Shown here: piece by piece, positions 31,811-39,127 of the stretch
Layout: every line of letters starts with the position of its first letter
How positions within the stretch are numbered: position 1 is the first letter of the stretch
Origin: a virus
IMG/VR virus record: IMGVR_UViG_3300034050_000139
Coordinates: 1 to 42,839 of that record
Direction: 5' to 3' (one strand)
DNA: 42,839 bases
Translations under genes and position numbers: made by a program
The notes under the pieces: model-generated
What the model saw: the letters and a program-made list of their open reading frames with translations, nothing else
What the model was told of the DNA's origin: nothing
Databases searched by the model: none

Positions 31811-31909
31811 ATGAAACCGACATTACTAAGCATGGCAATGAAAAGCAAGGACAGGTTTTCACCTTCAGACTATCAAAAACTAATAACAGCAATTCTAAAA
31901 GCCAAATAA
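31811..31909 (+). CDS. Candidate 32-aa protein
   Basis: Short frame reading MKPTLLSMAMKSKDRFSPSD and YQKLITAILKAK, preceded by the recurring leader AAACAAACGAA-ATG. It ends 1 nt before the ATG of the 159-aa gene. The leader match and snug position are the support; the peptide has no known family. Confidence 0.5.
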   Translation: MKPTLLSMAMKSKDRFSPSDYQKLITAILKAK

Positions 31910-31910
31910 T

Positions 31911-32390
31911 ATGTGGGCGAAAGACATGACAGATGGCGGTCCGCTACAGTATGCAAACCACCCAACCATGAAAGACCGAGACGGTGGACCATTGATGGAT
32001 ATGAATCGAGTCGCTCCATTCATAGCAAAGAAGGCAATCACAGAATCCAAAACCATAAAAAACGAAATGAACACACTAATCGAAGACACAAACGAAGCAA
32101 AACAAGCACTTGCGTCAGCCGTTGAAGGCATTGGCGAAAATATGGACAAGATCAAGCCAATGAAAAAGGAATTGATCGAGAATCTGCGGGGGATGCGGAT
32201 GACGACCACCACCGAAGTGGCCGCGATGCTTAAACCGCTGGAGGATCTGCGAAAGTTTTTCCTTGGTGCTGAGCATGACAAGGAAATCACCAGATTGCGG
32301 GAATTTGTGGATCTTTGCGAGCGACTGGAAACGCTGAAGAAAAGCGGGTTCTTGGACACCGTGGCAGACACCATGCTTAAGCTATCATGA
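31911..32390 (+). CDS. Coiled-coil early protein, 159 aa
   Basis: After a Pro/Gly/Asp-rich N-terminus, residues ~40-159 form long charged helices (ESKTIKNEMNTLIEDTNEAK; KPMKKELIENLRGMRM; DKEITRLREFVDLCERLETL) suited to a coiled coil. No catalytic motif. It overlaps the next gene by 4 nt. The function is unknown. Confidence 0.68.
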   Translation: MWAKDMTDGGPLQYANHPTMKDRDGGPLMDMNRVAPFIAKKAITESKTIKNEMNTLIEDTNEAKQALASAVEGIGENMDKIKPMKKELIENLRGMRMTTTTEVAAMLKPLEDLRKFFLGAEHDKEITRLREFVDLCERLETLKKSGFLDTVADTMLKLS

Positions 32391-32629
32391 ACAACATGGA
32401 GGAATCGCTTTACCGGGCCGGAGCACACATCGTTTTTAAGACCGCGCAACCCAAGCCGGAGCCCGAAACGCCAACCAGACGGATGAAAATCCCCATTCCA
32501 GTGTGGCGCAAGCGCAAGATGGAGCGCAAGGCGAATCAAAGGATCATCGGGAGCATTGCTCTTGACCCCGTGAACCGCCAAGCGGCTATTGTAACGTCAA
32601 AAGCCCCACTAGAGTGTCGCCTCCAATAA
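32387..32629 (+). CDS. Small basic early protein, 80 aa
   Basis: Pro-rich and strongly basic in the middle (TPTRRMKIPIPVWRKRKMER), with the rest mixed. No known domain. It is coupled to the coiled-coil gene by an ATGA overlap. The charge could mean nucleic-acid binding, but no fold is recognisable. Confidence 0.58.
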   Translation: MNNMEESLYRAGAHIVFKTAQPKPEPETPTRRMKIPIPVWRKRKMERKANQRIIGSIALDPVNRQAAIVTSKAPLECRLQ

Positions 32630-32669
32630 TTCTTTTGAACACATTATCAAACTACAAAAAACAAACAAA

Positions 32670-32828
32670 ATGAGAGTTACACACACACCGTTTAAAACGA
32701 AAACCCGCGCAATCGGAAGCGACCTCGAAATGACATTGGCATTGTTGGGCGCATTGAAGAACCCAAACAAAAGCGCAATCAGCAAACTAGGCAAGATCGC
32801 CACAACCCTCACAAAGCTATTCAAATGA
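32670..32828 (+). CDS. Small basic protein, 52 aa
   Basis: A 52-aa frame (MRVTHTPFKTKTRAIGSDLE ... SKLGKIATTLTKLFK) with a basic, amphipathic C-terminal helix. The leader is AAAACAAACAAA-ATG, the recurring start context. Its stop overlaps the ATG of the following gene. No family is known. Confidence 0.58.
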   Translation: MRVTHTPFKTKTRAIGSDLEMTLALLGALKNPNKSAISKLGKIATTLTKLFK

Positions 32829-33013
32829 AAGTGTATGCAGCACATTACGAGTCAACGGCCAATTTATTTAAGGGGACTCTTCATATCGAAGCCGAAGACC
32901 ACAAGGAAGCAATGCTAAAATTCTTCAAGTGGGTTCAGACAAAAGAAGTTTGGGGCCATTTATGGAAAATTAACGTCAGCATGCAAGAAGTAGAACAAAT
33001 CGAAACAATATGA
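32825..33013 (+). CDS. Small early protein, 62 aa
   Basis: A compact alpha/beta-looking 62-aa protein (MKVYAAHYESTANLFKGTLH, then EAEDHKEAMLKFFKWVQ). No known domain. It overlaps both neighbours by 4 nt, placing it in the same translational chain as the exonuclease. It might be an exonuclease partner by position only. Confidence 0.6.
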   Translation: MKVYAAHYESTANLFKGTLHIEAEDHKEAMLKFFKWVQTKEVWGHLWKINVSMQEVEQIETI

Positions 33014-33813
33014 AAATCGAGCAAGGACTAGGCAAAACGTATTACGAGCGCACAGCTACCCCTTCAAACCCCAAGGCGGGGCCAGTGTCAAAGTCTCTGC
33101 TCTGGGATTTCAACAGGTCTCCTTTCAAGTGGCGACACAGCAAGCCAAGGGAGGCATCGAAGGCAATGGATCTAGGGACGCTTATTCACGCCGCGACTCT
33201 GGAGCCGGAAACGGTAGAGCAAATCATCGCAATCTCTCCCTACGCAGACTTCCGCACGAAGGAGGCACGCGAATGGAAAGACGCACAGGCTGAATCCGGC
33301 AAAATCCTGACATCACGAGACGAAATCGACAAAGCCCTCTCCATTGCCGAGACCGTCACGGATGACTACCTTGCCCATTTCGCCGCTAAATACCAAACCG
33401 AGGTTGCTGTTTTCGGCAAGATTGGGGCAACGGAAATCAAGGGGCTAATTGACATCGTGCCGGATGGGTTGGACTGCCTAGTTGACCTCAAGACGACCGG
33501 GGAGATTGGGAGCCTAGAATCCCTCCAGCGGACAATCGTTAACCGTGGCTACCATTGGCAAGCCGCGCTTTATCTCGACCTCTGGAACGCTGCAAGCGGA
33601 GAGAAGCGCACACGGTTCGTTTTCTGCTTCGTTGAGACGGAATCACCGCACGAAACGGCATGGGTGGAATTATCTGAGAATTTGCTTGAACTCGGTCGAA
33701 CCGGGTATATGAATGCCGTGGCGAAGTGGCAAACCTGCGTTGCAACAGACCATTGGCCGAAACAAATCGAAGGAATCGCATTAATCGAAACACCTAAATA
33801 CATAAAACAATGA
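33010..33813 (+). CDS. PDDEXK exonuclease, YqaJ/RecE-like recombination nuclease, 267 aa
   Basis: Early motif KAMDLGTLIHAATLEP (residues 52-67) is typical of phage RecB-family/PF12684-type nucleases. The catalytic core follows: E131 (TEVAVFG), D148 (KGLIDIVPDG), then D159 and K161 (VDLKTTG), and GYHWQAALYLD near 185. It should resect double-stranded ends to make the single strands that the ERF protein anneals. It overlaps the SSB-like gene downstream by 4 nt. Length is normal for the family. Confidence 0.87.
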   Translation: MKIEQGLGKTYYERTATPSNPKAGPVSKSLLWDFNRSPFKWRHSKPREASKAMDLGTLIHAATLEPETVEQIIAISPYADFRTKEAREWKDAQAESGKILTSRDEIDKALSIAETVTDDYLAHFAAKYQTEVAVFGKIGATEIKGLIDIVPDGLDCLVDLKTTGEIGSLESLQRTIVNRGYHWQAALYLDLWNAASGEKRTRFVFCFVETESPHETAWVELSENLLELGRTGYMNAVAKWQTCVATDHWPKQIEGIALIETPKYIKQ

Positions 33814-34130
33814 AACAAACAATTGATATCAGCCTAGACGTTAGCAAGATCGACAAGACGGCTCTTTACGAGTCTCCGAAGACAGGCAAGAAATACCTGA
33901 ATATTTCGGTGCTCATCCGTGATGAAAAGGACCAATACGGAAACGATGGGTTCATCGTCCAGAAGATCAGCAAGGAACGTAAAGCATCTGGTGAAAAGGG
34001 GCCAATTCTCGGAAACGCGAAGATCATGGACTGGGATGCGCCAAGGCAAAGCATGCACGGAAGTGAGAAGTCTAATGGGTATGCACCGCAAGCTCAGGAC
34101 GATGACGACTTAGATATTATCCCCTTCTAA
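33810..34130 (+). CDS. Small single-stranded-DNA-binding-like protein, 106 aa
   Basis: The N-terminal ~70 residues have the strand pattern of a short OB-fold (TIDISLDVSKIDKTALYES; KYLNISVLIRDEKDQYGNDG). The last ten residues, DDDDLDIIPF, closely resemble the acidic tip of bacterial SSB (DDDIPF) that recruits partner proteins. It lies directly after the recombination exonuclease. An SSB-like role with partner recruitment is likely; the OB-fold is inferred from pattern. Confidence 0.75.
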   Translation: MKQTIDISLDVSKIDKTALYESPKTGKKYLNISVLIRDEKDQYGNDGFIVQKISKERKASGEKGPILGNAKIMDWDAPRQSMHGSEKSNGYAPQAQDDDDLDIIPF

Positions 34131-34146
34131 AACGGTGAAACAATAA

Positions 34147-34175
34147 TTGACAATCTCCTTTATTCTGACTATTTT
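34147..34175 (+). promoter_or_regulatory. Promoter of the HNH gene, probable leaderless transcript
   Basis: TTGACA (34147-34152), a 17-nt spacer, and TATTTT (34170-34175). Transcription would start about six to eight bases later, at or just before the ATG at 34184, so the mRNA would have almost no leader. It lies in a 53-nt gap in an otherwise overlapping operon. Confidence 0.55.
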
Positions 34176-34183
34176 AACGGCGC

Positions 34184-34684
34184 ATGAAAAAGTGTTTTAA
34201 ATGTAATGTAATAAAGGAGTTGTCAGATTTTTATCGGCACAAAGAAATGGCTGACGGGCATCTTAATAAATGCAAAGAATGCGCCAAGAAAGACTCCGAT
34301 GAAAACTTCAAGCGAAAAATGCTTGATCCGAACTGGCAAATTAAAGAGCGTGAACGGCAACGAAATAAAGAAGCTAATCGCAGAGACCTTGGCTTAGCAA
34401 AAAAATACAAGAAAAAAACGATCCCGCGCGGAGAGAGGAAAGCGAAATACGGAGAATACATGAATGCAATACGAAACGGATGGCTTACACCTCAGCCATG
34501 CGAGGCTTGTGGGAAAGAAAAGTCACAAGGACATCATGAGGATTATTCAAGGCCCTTGGACGTAATTTGGCTTTGCATTCGCCATCACCAAGATAGACAT
34601 ATACACCTGAGAAACGCAAAAACATTAAATCAAGAGCCGATGCCAATTGGTTATTTCATCAAATCATTACAAGTTACATTATGA
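34184..34684 (+). CDS. HNH endonuclease with zinc motifs, 166 aa
   Basis: The N-terminus has CFKC (C4, C7) and CKEC (C30, C33), a zinc-binding set often seen in phage HNH proteins. A basic helical linker follows. The C-terminal domain has CEAC, GHHEDYSRPLDVIWLCIRHH-type and HQDRH motifs, the betabeta-alpha-metal HNH core. It is probably a free-standing homing endonuclease. Gaps on both sides (53 and 38 nt) and a private promoter set it apart from the overlapping genes around it, as expected for an inserted selfish gene. Confidence 0.85.
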   Translation: MKKCFKCNVIKELSDFYRHKEMADGHLNKCKECAKKDSDENFKRKMLDPNWQIKERERQRNKEANRRDLGLAKKYKKKTIPRGERKAKYGEYMNAIRNGWLTPQPCEACGKEKSQGHHEDYSRPLDVIWLCIRHHQDRHIHLRNAKTLNQEPMPIGYFIKSLQVTL

Positions 34685-34722
34685 CAACAGACCAAATAAC
34701 TCTAACACAACAAGCCAATTAA

Positions 34723-34938
34723 ATGGAAATTGAAATTTTAACGCCAGTTGACGCACACAAAAACGGCTATTTGTCATTAACAACTCCCTACAACCAAGAA
34801 AACCCGCAGGATGTTGAGTGGATGCGAACGGTGTTGCACGACCTCAAGGGGTGCAAAATCGTCCTAGTAGAAGTGATCGGTGGCCTTGAGGTAGCGCGTC
34901 ACAAATCTGAAATGATCCTCGCAGGGCAACGTATATGA
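34723..34938 (+). CDS. Small early protein, 71 aa
   Basis: A 71-aa mixed alpha/beta protein (NPQDVEWMRTVLHDLKGCKI, VLVEVIGGLEVARHKSEMIL). No known domain. Its last bases overlap the next gene (ATGA). The leader before ATG (CAACAAGCCAATTAA) is A-rich without a Shine-Dalgarno. Confidence 0.62.
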   Translation: MEIEILTPVDAHKNGYLSLTTPYNQENPQDVEWMRTVLHDLKGCKIVLVEVIGGLEVARHKSEMILAGQRI

Positions 34939-35141
34939 GCGACCTATTCCCAGAAACAGGAGGCAACTTGTCCCCTCGCCTTAAATGGCAGGAAGAGAAG
35001 CGCATCAAGACGCTACGCCGTGAAGACGGAAAGTGGGTCGCGTTCAAATCCGAGACCAGCCATAGCTTTACCGACGAGGTTGAACTGGACGCAGTGATCG
35101 GACTAGCAAAGAAGCTGAAACTTAAACTTTGGAACGAATGA
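34935..35141 (+). CDS. Small early protein, 68 aa
   Basis: A 68-aa charged protein with a possible beta hairpin (REDGKWVAFKSETSHSF) and a basic C-terminal helix (VIGLAKKLKLKLWNE). No known domain. It overlaps both neighbours by 4 nt in the ATGA manner. Confidence 0.62.
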   Translation: MSDLFPETGGNLSPRLKWQEEKRIKTLRREDGKWVAFKSETSHSFTDEVELDAVIGLAKKLKLKLWNE

Positions 35142-35317
35142 ATTCTGAACAACAACAAGACCTAGATTATTTCATATTCCAACAAATCAAGAACTTGGAG
35201 GATTTCGAAAATGAGTGGAGGCTTTGCAATCGAAAAGACAAGGAAAACTATCCATTGAAAATGCTTGGGGGCGACTGGATTAAACAACTTTTAACCTATG
35301 GAAACCATGAATCCTGA
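35138..35317 (+). CDS. Small acidic early protein, 59 aa
   Basis: Start ATG 35138 overlaps the upstream stop; a more upstream non-ATG start inside the previous gene is less likely. The protein is helical and rich in Gln, Asp and aromatic residues (MNSEQQQDLDYFIFQQIKNL). No known domain. Its end overlaps the next gene. Confidence 0.58.
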   Translation: MNSEQQQDLDYFIFQQIKNLEDFENEWRLCNRKDKENYPLKMLGGDWIKQLLTYGNHES

Positions 35318-35627
35318 AGCACAACGGATCGCCATCGCGGAAGCGTGTGGGTGGAAGTTCATCCCTGAGTATTACCACGGCGAAGACCAGCCTCCTGAAT
35401 TCACTACGGTAACTCCAGAGGGCAAACACCTTTGTGGCTACTACCCAGACTACCTCAACGACCTCAACGCGATGGCAGCAGCCGAGTCCATCATCATCAA
35501 GGCTGGGGCGCAAACCATTCGGCTTTATGAGGACGCACTCCAAAAGTTTGTTGCTAACATCGTATTTGCCACCGCAGCCCAACGTGCTGAAGCCTTTTTG
35601 AAAACACTCAACCTATGGAAGCCATGA
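35307..35627 (+). CDS. Conserved phage protein of the MNPEAQRIAIAEACGW family, 106 aa
   Basis: The start MNPEAQRIAIAEACGWK, the middle PDYLNDLNAMAAAE and the end ATAAQRAEAFLKTLNLW form a pattern I recognise from a widespread family of small phage proteins of unknown function. ATG 35307 gives the usual family start; ATG 35298 in the same frame is possible and adds three residues. Its stop overlaps the ATG of the coiled-coil gene. Confidence 0.75.
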   Translation: MNPEAQRIAIAEACGWKFIPEYYHGEDQPPEFTTVTPEGKHLCGYYPDYLNDLNAMAAAESIIIKAGAQTIRLYEDALQKFVANIVFATAAQRAEAFLKTLNLWKP

Positions 35628-36268
35628 ACACAGACACACCCGAAACAGACGGAGAATGGAACCGCCTAGCTTGCCAAGACCACCCGGAATTTGAACGGAA
35701 CCTAGCTGACTTCGCCCGCAAGTTAGAACGCGGGCGCGACGAGGCGCGACAGGCGTTTGTCATTGCAACGGACCAAATGGTTATCGCTCAAGGCAAGGTG
35801 CGCAAAGCAGAGCGCGAGCGAGACGAGGCGAGGGAGGAACGGGACAAGCTAGCGGAGGCTATTGAGGCTAACCACAATGGGACACTCATGCTAGAACAAA
35901 TGATTTATGCTGCGCGGGAGCAGCGGGATGAAATGAAAATATATGCAGACAAGCTAGCAGAAGGACTACCGGATGGGATGCTCCCAAAAGATGTCGAGGT
36001 GCTGCGCGAAGCCAACCTTGGTCTAGCTATGGAGCTTGCTGAGGCGCGGGGGGCTTTAGCGTCCCGGCTAGAGCTTTACCAATTCCAAAATCAATTACTG
36101 AAAAAACGCAGTAAGGATAAATGGGCTGCTATTGACCAACGCGACAGGCTGGCGGAGGCACTGCGAAGCATCAAAAATGAACTTGGAGTTCCGCAACCAG
36201 AGTATCCAGCACCCGTGGCAAATGCAGTTAAGATTGCCGACGAAGCCCTCAACCAACTAAATCTATGA
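35624..36268 (+). CDS. Coiled-coil protein with MNTDTPET start, paralogue A, 214 aa
   Basis: I use ATG 35624, which overlaps the upstream stop and gives the same MNTDTPET start as the next gene; ATG 35615 is an alternative. The protein is dominated by charged helices (RKAERERDEAREERDKLAEA; NLGLAMELAEARGALASRLE), a long coiled coil. No catalytic motif. The first 23 nt are identical to those of the next gene, so the two are diverged duplicates at least at their 5' ends. Confidence 0.68.
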   Translation: MNTDTPETDGEWNRLACQDHPEFERNLADFARKLERGRDEARQAFVIATDQMVIAQGKVRKAERERDEAREERDKLAEAIEANHNGTLMLEQMIYAAREQRDEMKIYADKLAEGLPDGMLPKDVEVLREANLGLAMELAEARGALASRLELYQFQNQLLKKRSKDKWAAIDQRDRLAEALRSIKNELGVPQPEYPAPVANAVKIADEALNQLNL

Positions 36269-36843
36269 ACACAGACACACCCGAAACAAATGAAGCCCTC
36301 GCCGCCATCCTAGATAAGGACGGCTACCTATCCGAAGACAATGCTCCCGATGTGCTTGTGAAGCTCAGCAGAACGATGGAGCGCGAGCGCGACGAGTGGC
36401 AAATTAACGCCCTGCTTAAACTTGCAGTCAAGAAACTGGCTTGCATGTGGTGCGGGGAGATAGTCCACGCGCCAACCGGATACGAGCCGGGGACGCCGCT
36501 GTCAGAGGAGCAACGCGGGCAGGCATATCGCGAGCATGTCGCTACCTGCCAGAAGCATCCCATCCGCGACGTTGAGCGCGAGCGCGACGAGGCGCGGAAG
36601 TTGTCGACAACGCTGGCAGATGCAGGCGACGAGATCCGCTCCCAGCTACGCGAGGAGCAACAACTTCATGTCCAGACGCTTAACGAGCGCGACCAATGGA
36701 GGAATGAGCACGACCGAGTGGTGCATGAATACCAGCACCGTATGATGGTGATCGGGATGTCCGTGATCGATGCAACCAGTTATCCAGAAAGCTCAATGGG
36801 TGACGGATCGCCGTCGCAAAACTCCAACGAATGCAACCCATGA
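36265..36843 (+). CDS. Coiled-coil protein with zinc-finger-like insert, paralogue B, 192 aa
   Basis: It starts MNTDTPET like its upstream neighbour, then RTMERERDEW leads into a Cys/His segment (CMWCGEIVHAPTG, later HVATCQKH; about residues 54-95) that could bind one zinc. A second coiled-coil part follows (ERERDEARKLSTTLADAGDE). The repeated ERERDE phrase also appears in paralogue A. Function unknown. It overlaps the RuvC-like gene by 4 nt. Confidence 0.65.
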   Translation: MNTDTPETNEALAAILDKDGYLSEDNAPDVLVKLSRTMERERDEWQINALLKLAVKKLACMWCGEIVHAPTGYEPGTPLSEEQRGQAYREHVATCQKHPIRDVERERDEARKLSTTLADAGDEIRSQLREEQQLHVQTLNERDQWRNEHDRVVHEYQHRMMVIGMSVIDATSYPESSMGDGSPSQNSNECNP

Positions 36844-37265
36844 ACACAATAATCGGCTGCGACCCCGGAACCAATGGCGGTATCGCATGGATTCAGGACG
36901 GCAAAGCCTGCGTCGAGAAAATGCCTGATACGTTGCAAGACCTGTGGGAGCTATTCCGTGACATTGCCAGCGAAGGGAACTGCCGTGCCTACCTTGAGCA
37001 AGTCCACAGCTCGCCGCAAATGGGAGTTGTCTCTAGCTTCACCTTTGGCAATGGCTTCGGACACCTTGAGATGGCACTTACGGCAGCGGGAATCCCATTT
37101 GAACGAGTCAGGCCGCAAGTCTGGCAGAAAGCAATGGGGTGCATGACCAAGGGAGACAAAAACGTATCCAAGCGCAAAGCTCAGGAGTTGTTCCCGCAAA
37201 TCAAGGTGAGTCACGCAACCGCTGACGCATTACTAATCGCCTCATACGGGGCAAAACAACCATGA
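36840..37265 (+). CDS. RuvC-like Holliday junction resolvase, 141 aa
   Basis: RNase H-fold signature at the start (MNTIIGCDPGTNGGIAWI, D8), then AYLEQVHSSPQMGV with E53, and a closing SHATADALLIASYG with D129; these are the expected acidic residues. The GVVSSFTFGNGFG segment near 62 matches RuvC/phage resolvases. It should cut recombination or replication branches before packaging. ATG 36840 overlaps the upstream stop and is preferred to an earlier in-frame non-ATG. Length is near the family minimum but complete. Confidence 0.88.
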   Translation: MNTIIGCDPGTNGGIAWIQDGKACVEKMPDTLQDLWELFRDIASEGNCRAYLEQVHSSPQMGVVSSFTFGNGFGHLEMALTAAGIPFERVRPQVWQKAMGCMTKGDKNVSKRKAQELFPQIKVSHATADALLIASYGAKQP

Positions 37266-37627
37266 GACAAATCAACCCCACCAGATTCGCATACAAGGAA
37301 GCTGAAAATCGCCTCAGCAGGCAGGAATACGCACAGGCTCTTAATCGCAGGAAACAGAAGGAAATCGACTCTTGGGGGGCTGAATTGCATACTGTAATGG
37401 AGCTTGTTGGAGGCGAACCAACCGGACTCATCAAGGAGATGCTTGGGACGGCTATACTCAACCAGAACGCAAACGCACTGGCGATCTATTTACAAGAAAT
37501 GGGCAACTGGAATGCTTTTGGGAACGAACCAAAACCAATGTTGCGCGAGCTTGTGACCCCCAACAAATTCAAAAACCTTGTTTATAGAGAGAAGAAACAA
37601 AACAATAAACGAAATGACACCAATTGA
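37262..37627 (+). CDS. Unknown early protein, 121 aa
   Basis: A helical, basic protein (RFAYKEAENRLSRQEYAQAL; NANALAIYLQEMGNWNAFGN) with a Lys/Asn-rich C-terminus (YREKKQNNKRNDTN). No known domain. It starts in an ATGA overlap with the resolvase gene and its last codons overlap the start of the next gene. Confidence 0.62.
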   Translation: MRQINPTRFAYKEAENRLSRQEYAQALNRRKQKEIDSWGAELHTVMELVGGEPTGLIKEMLGTAILNQNANALAIYLQEMGNWNAFGNEPKPMLRELVTPNKFKNLVYREKKQNNKRNDTN

Positions 37628-37874
37628 CAGAAATCCAGATATTGATCTCGACAAAGAAGAAATTCCTGCTGGGATGAACCTCGTTGAAGGGAAATGCCTA
37701 ATGCACACAGCCAGATCGAATAAAATTCCTTTTGGGGTGGCTTCAGCAAGAAACAAGGAGTCCAAGAACGCAAGGAGGGACACAATCGGACTAATTATCC
37801 GAGACGCAGATCTTGAACGATTCAAGGACGCCGTAGAAAAGAAGATTGAAAAAAGATTGTTGAAAAACAAATAA
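37614..37874 (+). CDS. Unknown early protein, 86 aa
   Basis: ATG 37614 is preceded by AAACAATAAACGAA, the recurring leader type, and is preferred to an upstream non-ATG codon. The protein has a Pro/Asp-rich start (MTPIDRNPDIDLDKEEIPAG) and a basic C-terminal helix (LERFKDAVEKKIEKRLLKNK). No known domain. It overlaps the upstream gene by 14 nt. Confidence 0.62.
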   Translation: MTPIDRNPDIDLDKEEIPAGMNLVEGKCLMHTARSNKIPFGVASARNKESKNARRDTIGLIIRDADLERFKDAVEKKIEKRLLKNK

Positions 37875-37879
37875 TCTCT

Positions 37880-38212
37880 ATGAACACACCGAACGACCCG
37901 AAAGGCGCGGCTGGCGCACTCAAAACTCCACTAGGATTAATCCCGCCGCATTCTATGGAGCAAGCTGCACTGGTTCACAAGTTTGGAGCTTCTAGGTATG
38001 GCCCATTCAACTGGCGCGATACCGGAGTATGCGCTTCAACATACGTGAACGCTATCATGCGCCACCTGAACGCGTGGAGAGACGGAGAGGATCTCGACCC
38101 CGAATCAGGAATCTCTCACATAGCGCACATTGCTTGTAGTTGCAATATCCTCATGGATGCGGACTACTGCGGAACTTTGATGGACGACAGAAACAAAGCA
38201 CAAAACAAATGA
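37880..38212 (+). CDS. DUF5664 / dATP-dGTP diphosphohydrolase-like protein, 110 aa
   Basis: The sequence follows the DUF5664 pattern: KTPLGLIPPHSMEQAALVHK, FGASRYGPFNWRDTG, YVNAIMRHLNAWRDGEDLDP and SGISHIAHIACSCNILMD. This all-alpha family has been annotated as dATP/dGTP diphosphohydrolase-like, with the E/D/H residues of the RHLNAW...DGEDLDPESG region as candidates for metal binding. It may shape the nucleotide pool during infection. The activity is not proven by the sequence alone. Confidence 0.8.
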   Translation: MNTPNDPKGAAGALKTPLGLIPPHSMEQAALVHKFGASRYGPFNWRDTGVCASTYVNAIMRHLNAWRDGEDLDPESGISHIAHIACSCNILMDADYCGTLMDDRNKAQNK

Positions 38213-38421
38213 ACAAAACAATTGCAGAATTACAAGAACGAATCGAGGAACTTGCTTCCGAAAACGAAGCGTGGAAGAAAGAGGCGAAACGATGGAGAGA
38301 CATGTATATCGAATACGATGAAATGCTTGAGAAGGATCTTGAGAAAGCCAAGACGCGCATTGCAAATGTGATGGCTAAAATTAAGTCGCTGGAGAAAGAA
38401 ATGAACGACGAGAAATACTAA
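38209..38421 (+). CDS. Short coiled-coil protein, 70 aa
   Basis: Nearly all of the 70 residues form one charged heptad-like helix (AELQERIEELASENEAWKKE; LEKAKTRIANVMAKIKSLEK). ATG 38209 overlaps the upstream stop. No known domain; coiled coils of this size often act as partners or inhibitors of other proteins. Confidence 0.62.
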   Translation: MNKTIAELQERIEELASENEAWKKEAKRWRDMYIEYDEMLEKDLEKAKTRIANVMAKIKSLEKEMNDEKY

Positions 38422-38424
38422 AAC

Positions 38425-38625
38425 ATGAAGCCAAATTACTATCAAATCATTAGGGAATGCGTTGAAACAGGAACCCGTCACGGAGTGTCCCGAGCACATA
38501 AACATACCGATGACCCGCCATACGACGTTATCGAAACCTGCGTTCAGGACGCAATTATGATTGAAATCACAACCAAATTTAGCTTTGCTCAATGCGAAGA
38601 CGAAATCAACTACCAAGAACTATGA
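38425..38625 (+). CDS. Small early protein, 66 aa
   Basis: A 66-aa helical protein (NYYQIIRECVETGTRHGVSR, AHKHTDDPPYDVIETCVQDA) with no known domain. It starts 3 nt after the coiled-coil gene and its stop overlaps the ATG of the next gene. Confidence 0.65.
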   Translation: MKPNYYQIIRECVETGTRHGVSRAHKHTDDPPYDVIETCVQDAIMIEITTKFSFAQCEDEINYQEL

Positions 38626-38825
38626 AAAAGAGCGTAATCGAAAAATTGGAATCATGGCTGTGGCGCGGTTATGGAATCACTCAGCTTCAGGCGCTGGAGA
38701 AGTGGGGATGTATGCGACTCTCCGCTAGGATCAACGAACTTCGGAAGATCGGAATGCCAATCATCACGCATACCATTAAGCAAGACGGCAAAAGCTTCGC
38801 CAAATACACAATTACTAAACCATGA
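38622..38825 (+). CDS. Winged helix-turn-helix (HTH_39-like) DNA-binding protein, 67 aa
   Basis: The segment GITQLQALEKWGCMRLSARI (residues 18-37) followed by NELRKIGMPIITHTIKQDGK is the small winged-helix pattern of HTH_39-type phage proteins: helix-turn-helix, recognition helix RLSARINELR, then a beta wing. It probably binds DNA as a regulator. It overlaps its neighbours by 4 nt on each side. Confidence 0.75.
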   Translation: MKKSVIEKLESWLWRGYGITQLQALEKWGCMRLSARINELRKIGMPIITHTIKQDGKSFAKYTITKP

Positions 38826-39127
38826 CAAGACAAGAAGTAATTCAAAAGCAGACTGACGAAATCATGGATGAATTTGATTTCGAGCTAGTCAGGAAGATGT
38901 TTGAGGAAAACAAGTGGACCTATCGCGGGAATTTTGAAACCCCTTCGCTTGGAGAACTAAGGAAGTTAGCAAGACAAGTAATAAGAGGCGCAGCCGATGA
39001 TGGGTATTGCTTTTCGGGGAGATTCTCCGCAATTTGCACCGAGGACTCTGACGAGAAGTGGCTGCGGCTAAACCTCATGTTTACCCCGACAAGCTGGTTC
39101 ATTGATGAAGGGGAGGTATACGAATGA
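38822..39127 (+). CDS. Conserved small phage protein, 101 aa
   Basis: The pattern FELVRKMFEENKWTYRG, PSLGELRKLARQVIRGA and RLNLMFTPTSWFIDEGE resembles a family of small phage proteins of unknown function. It is acidic at both ends with a mixed alpha/beta middle. ATGA overlaps join it to the genes on both sides. Confidence 0.68.
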   Translation: MTRQEVIQKQTDEIMDEFDFELVRKMFEENKWTYRGNFETPSLGELRKLARQVIRGAADDGYCFSGRFSAICTEDSDEKWLRLNLMFTPTSWFIDEGEVYE

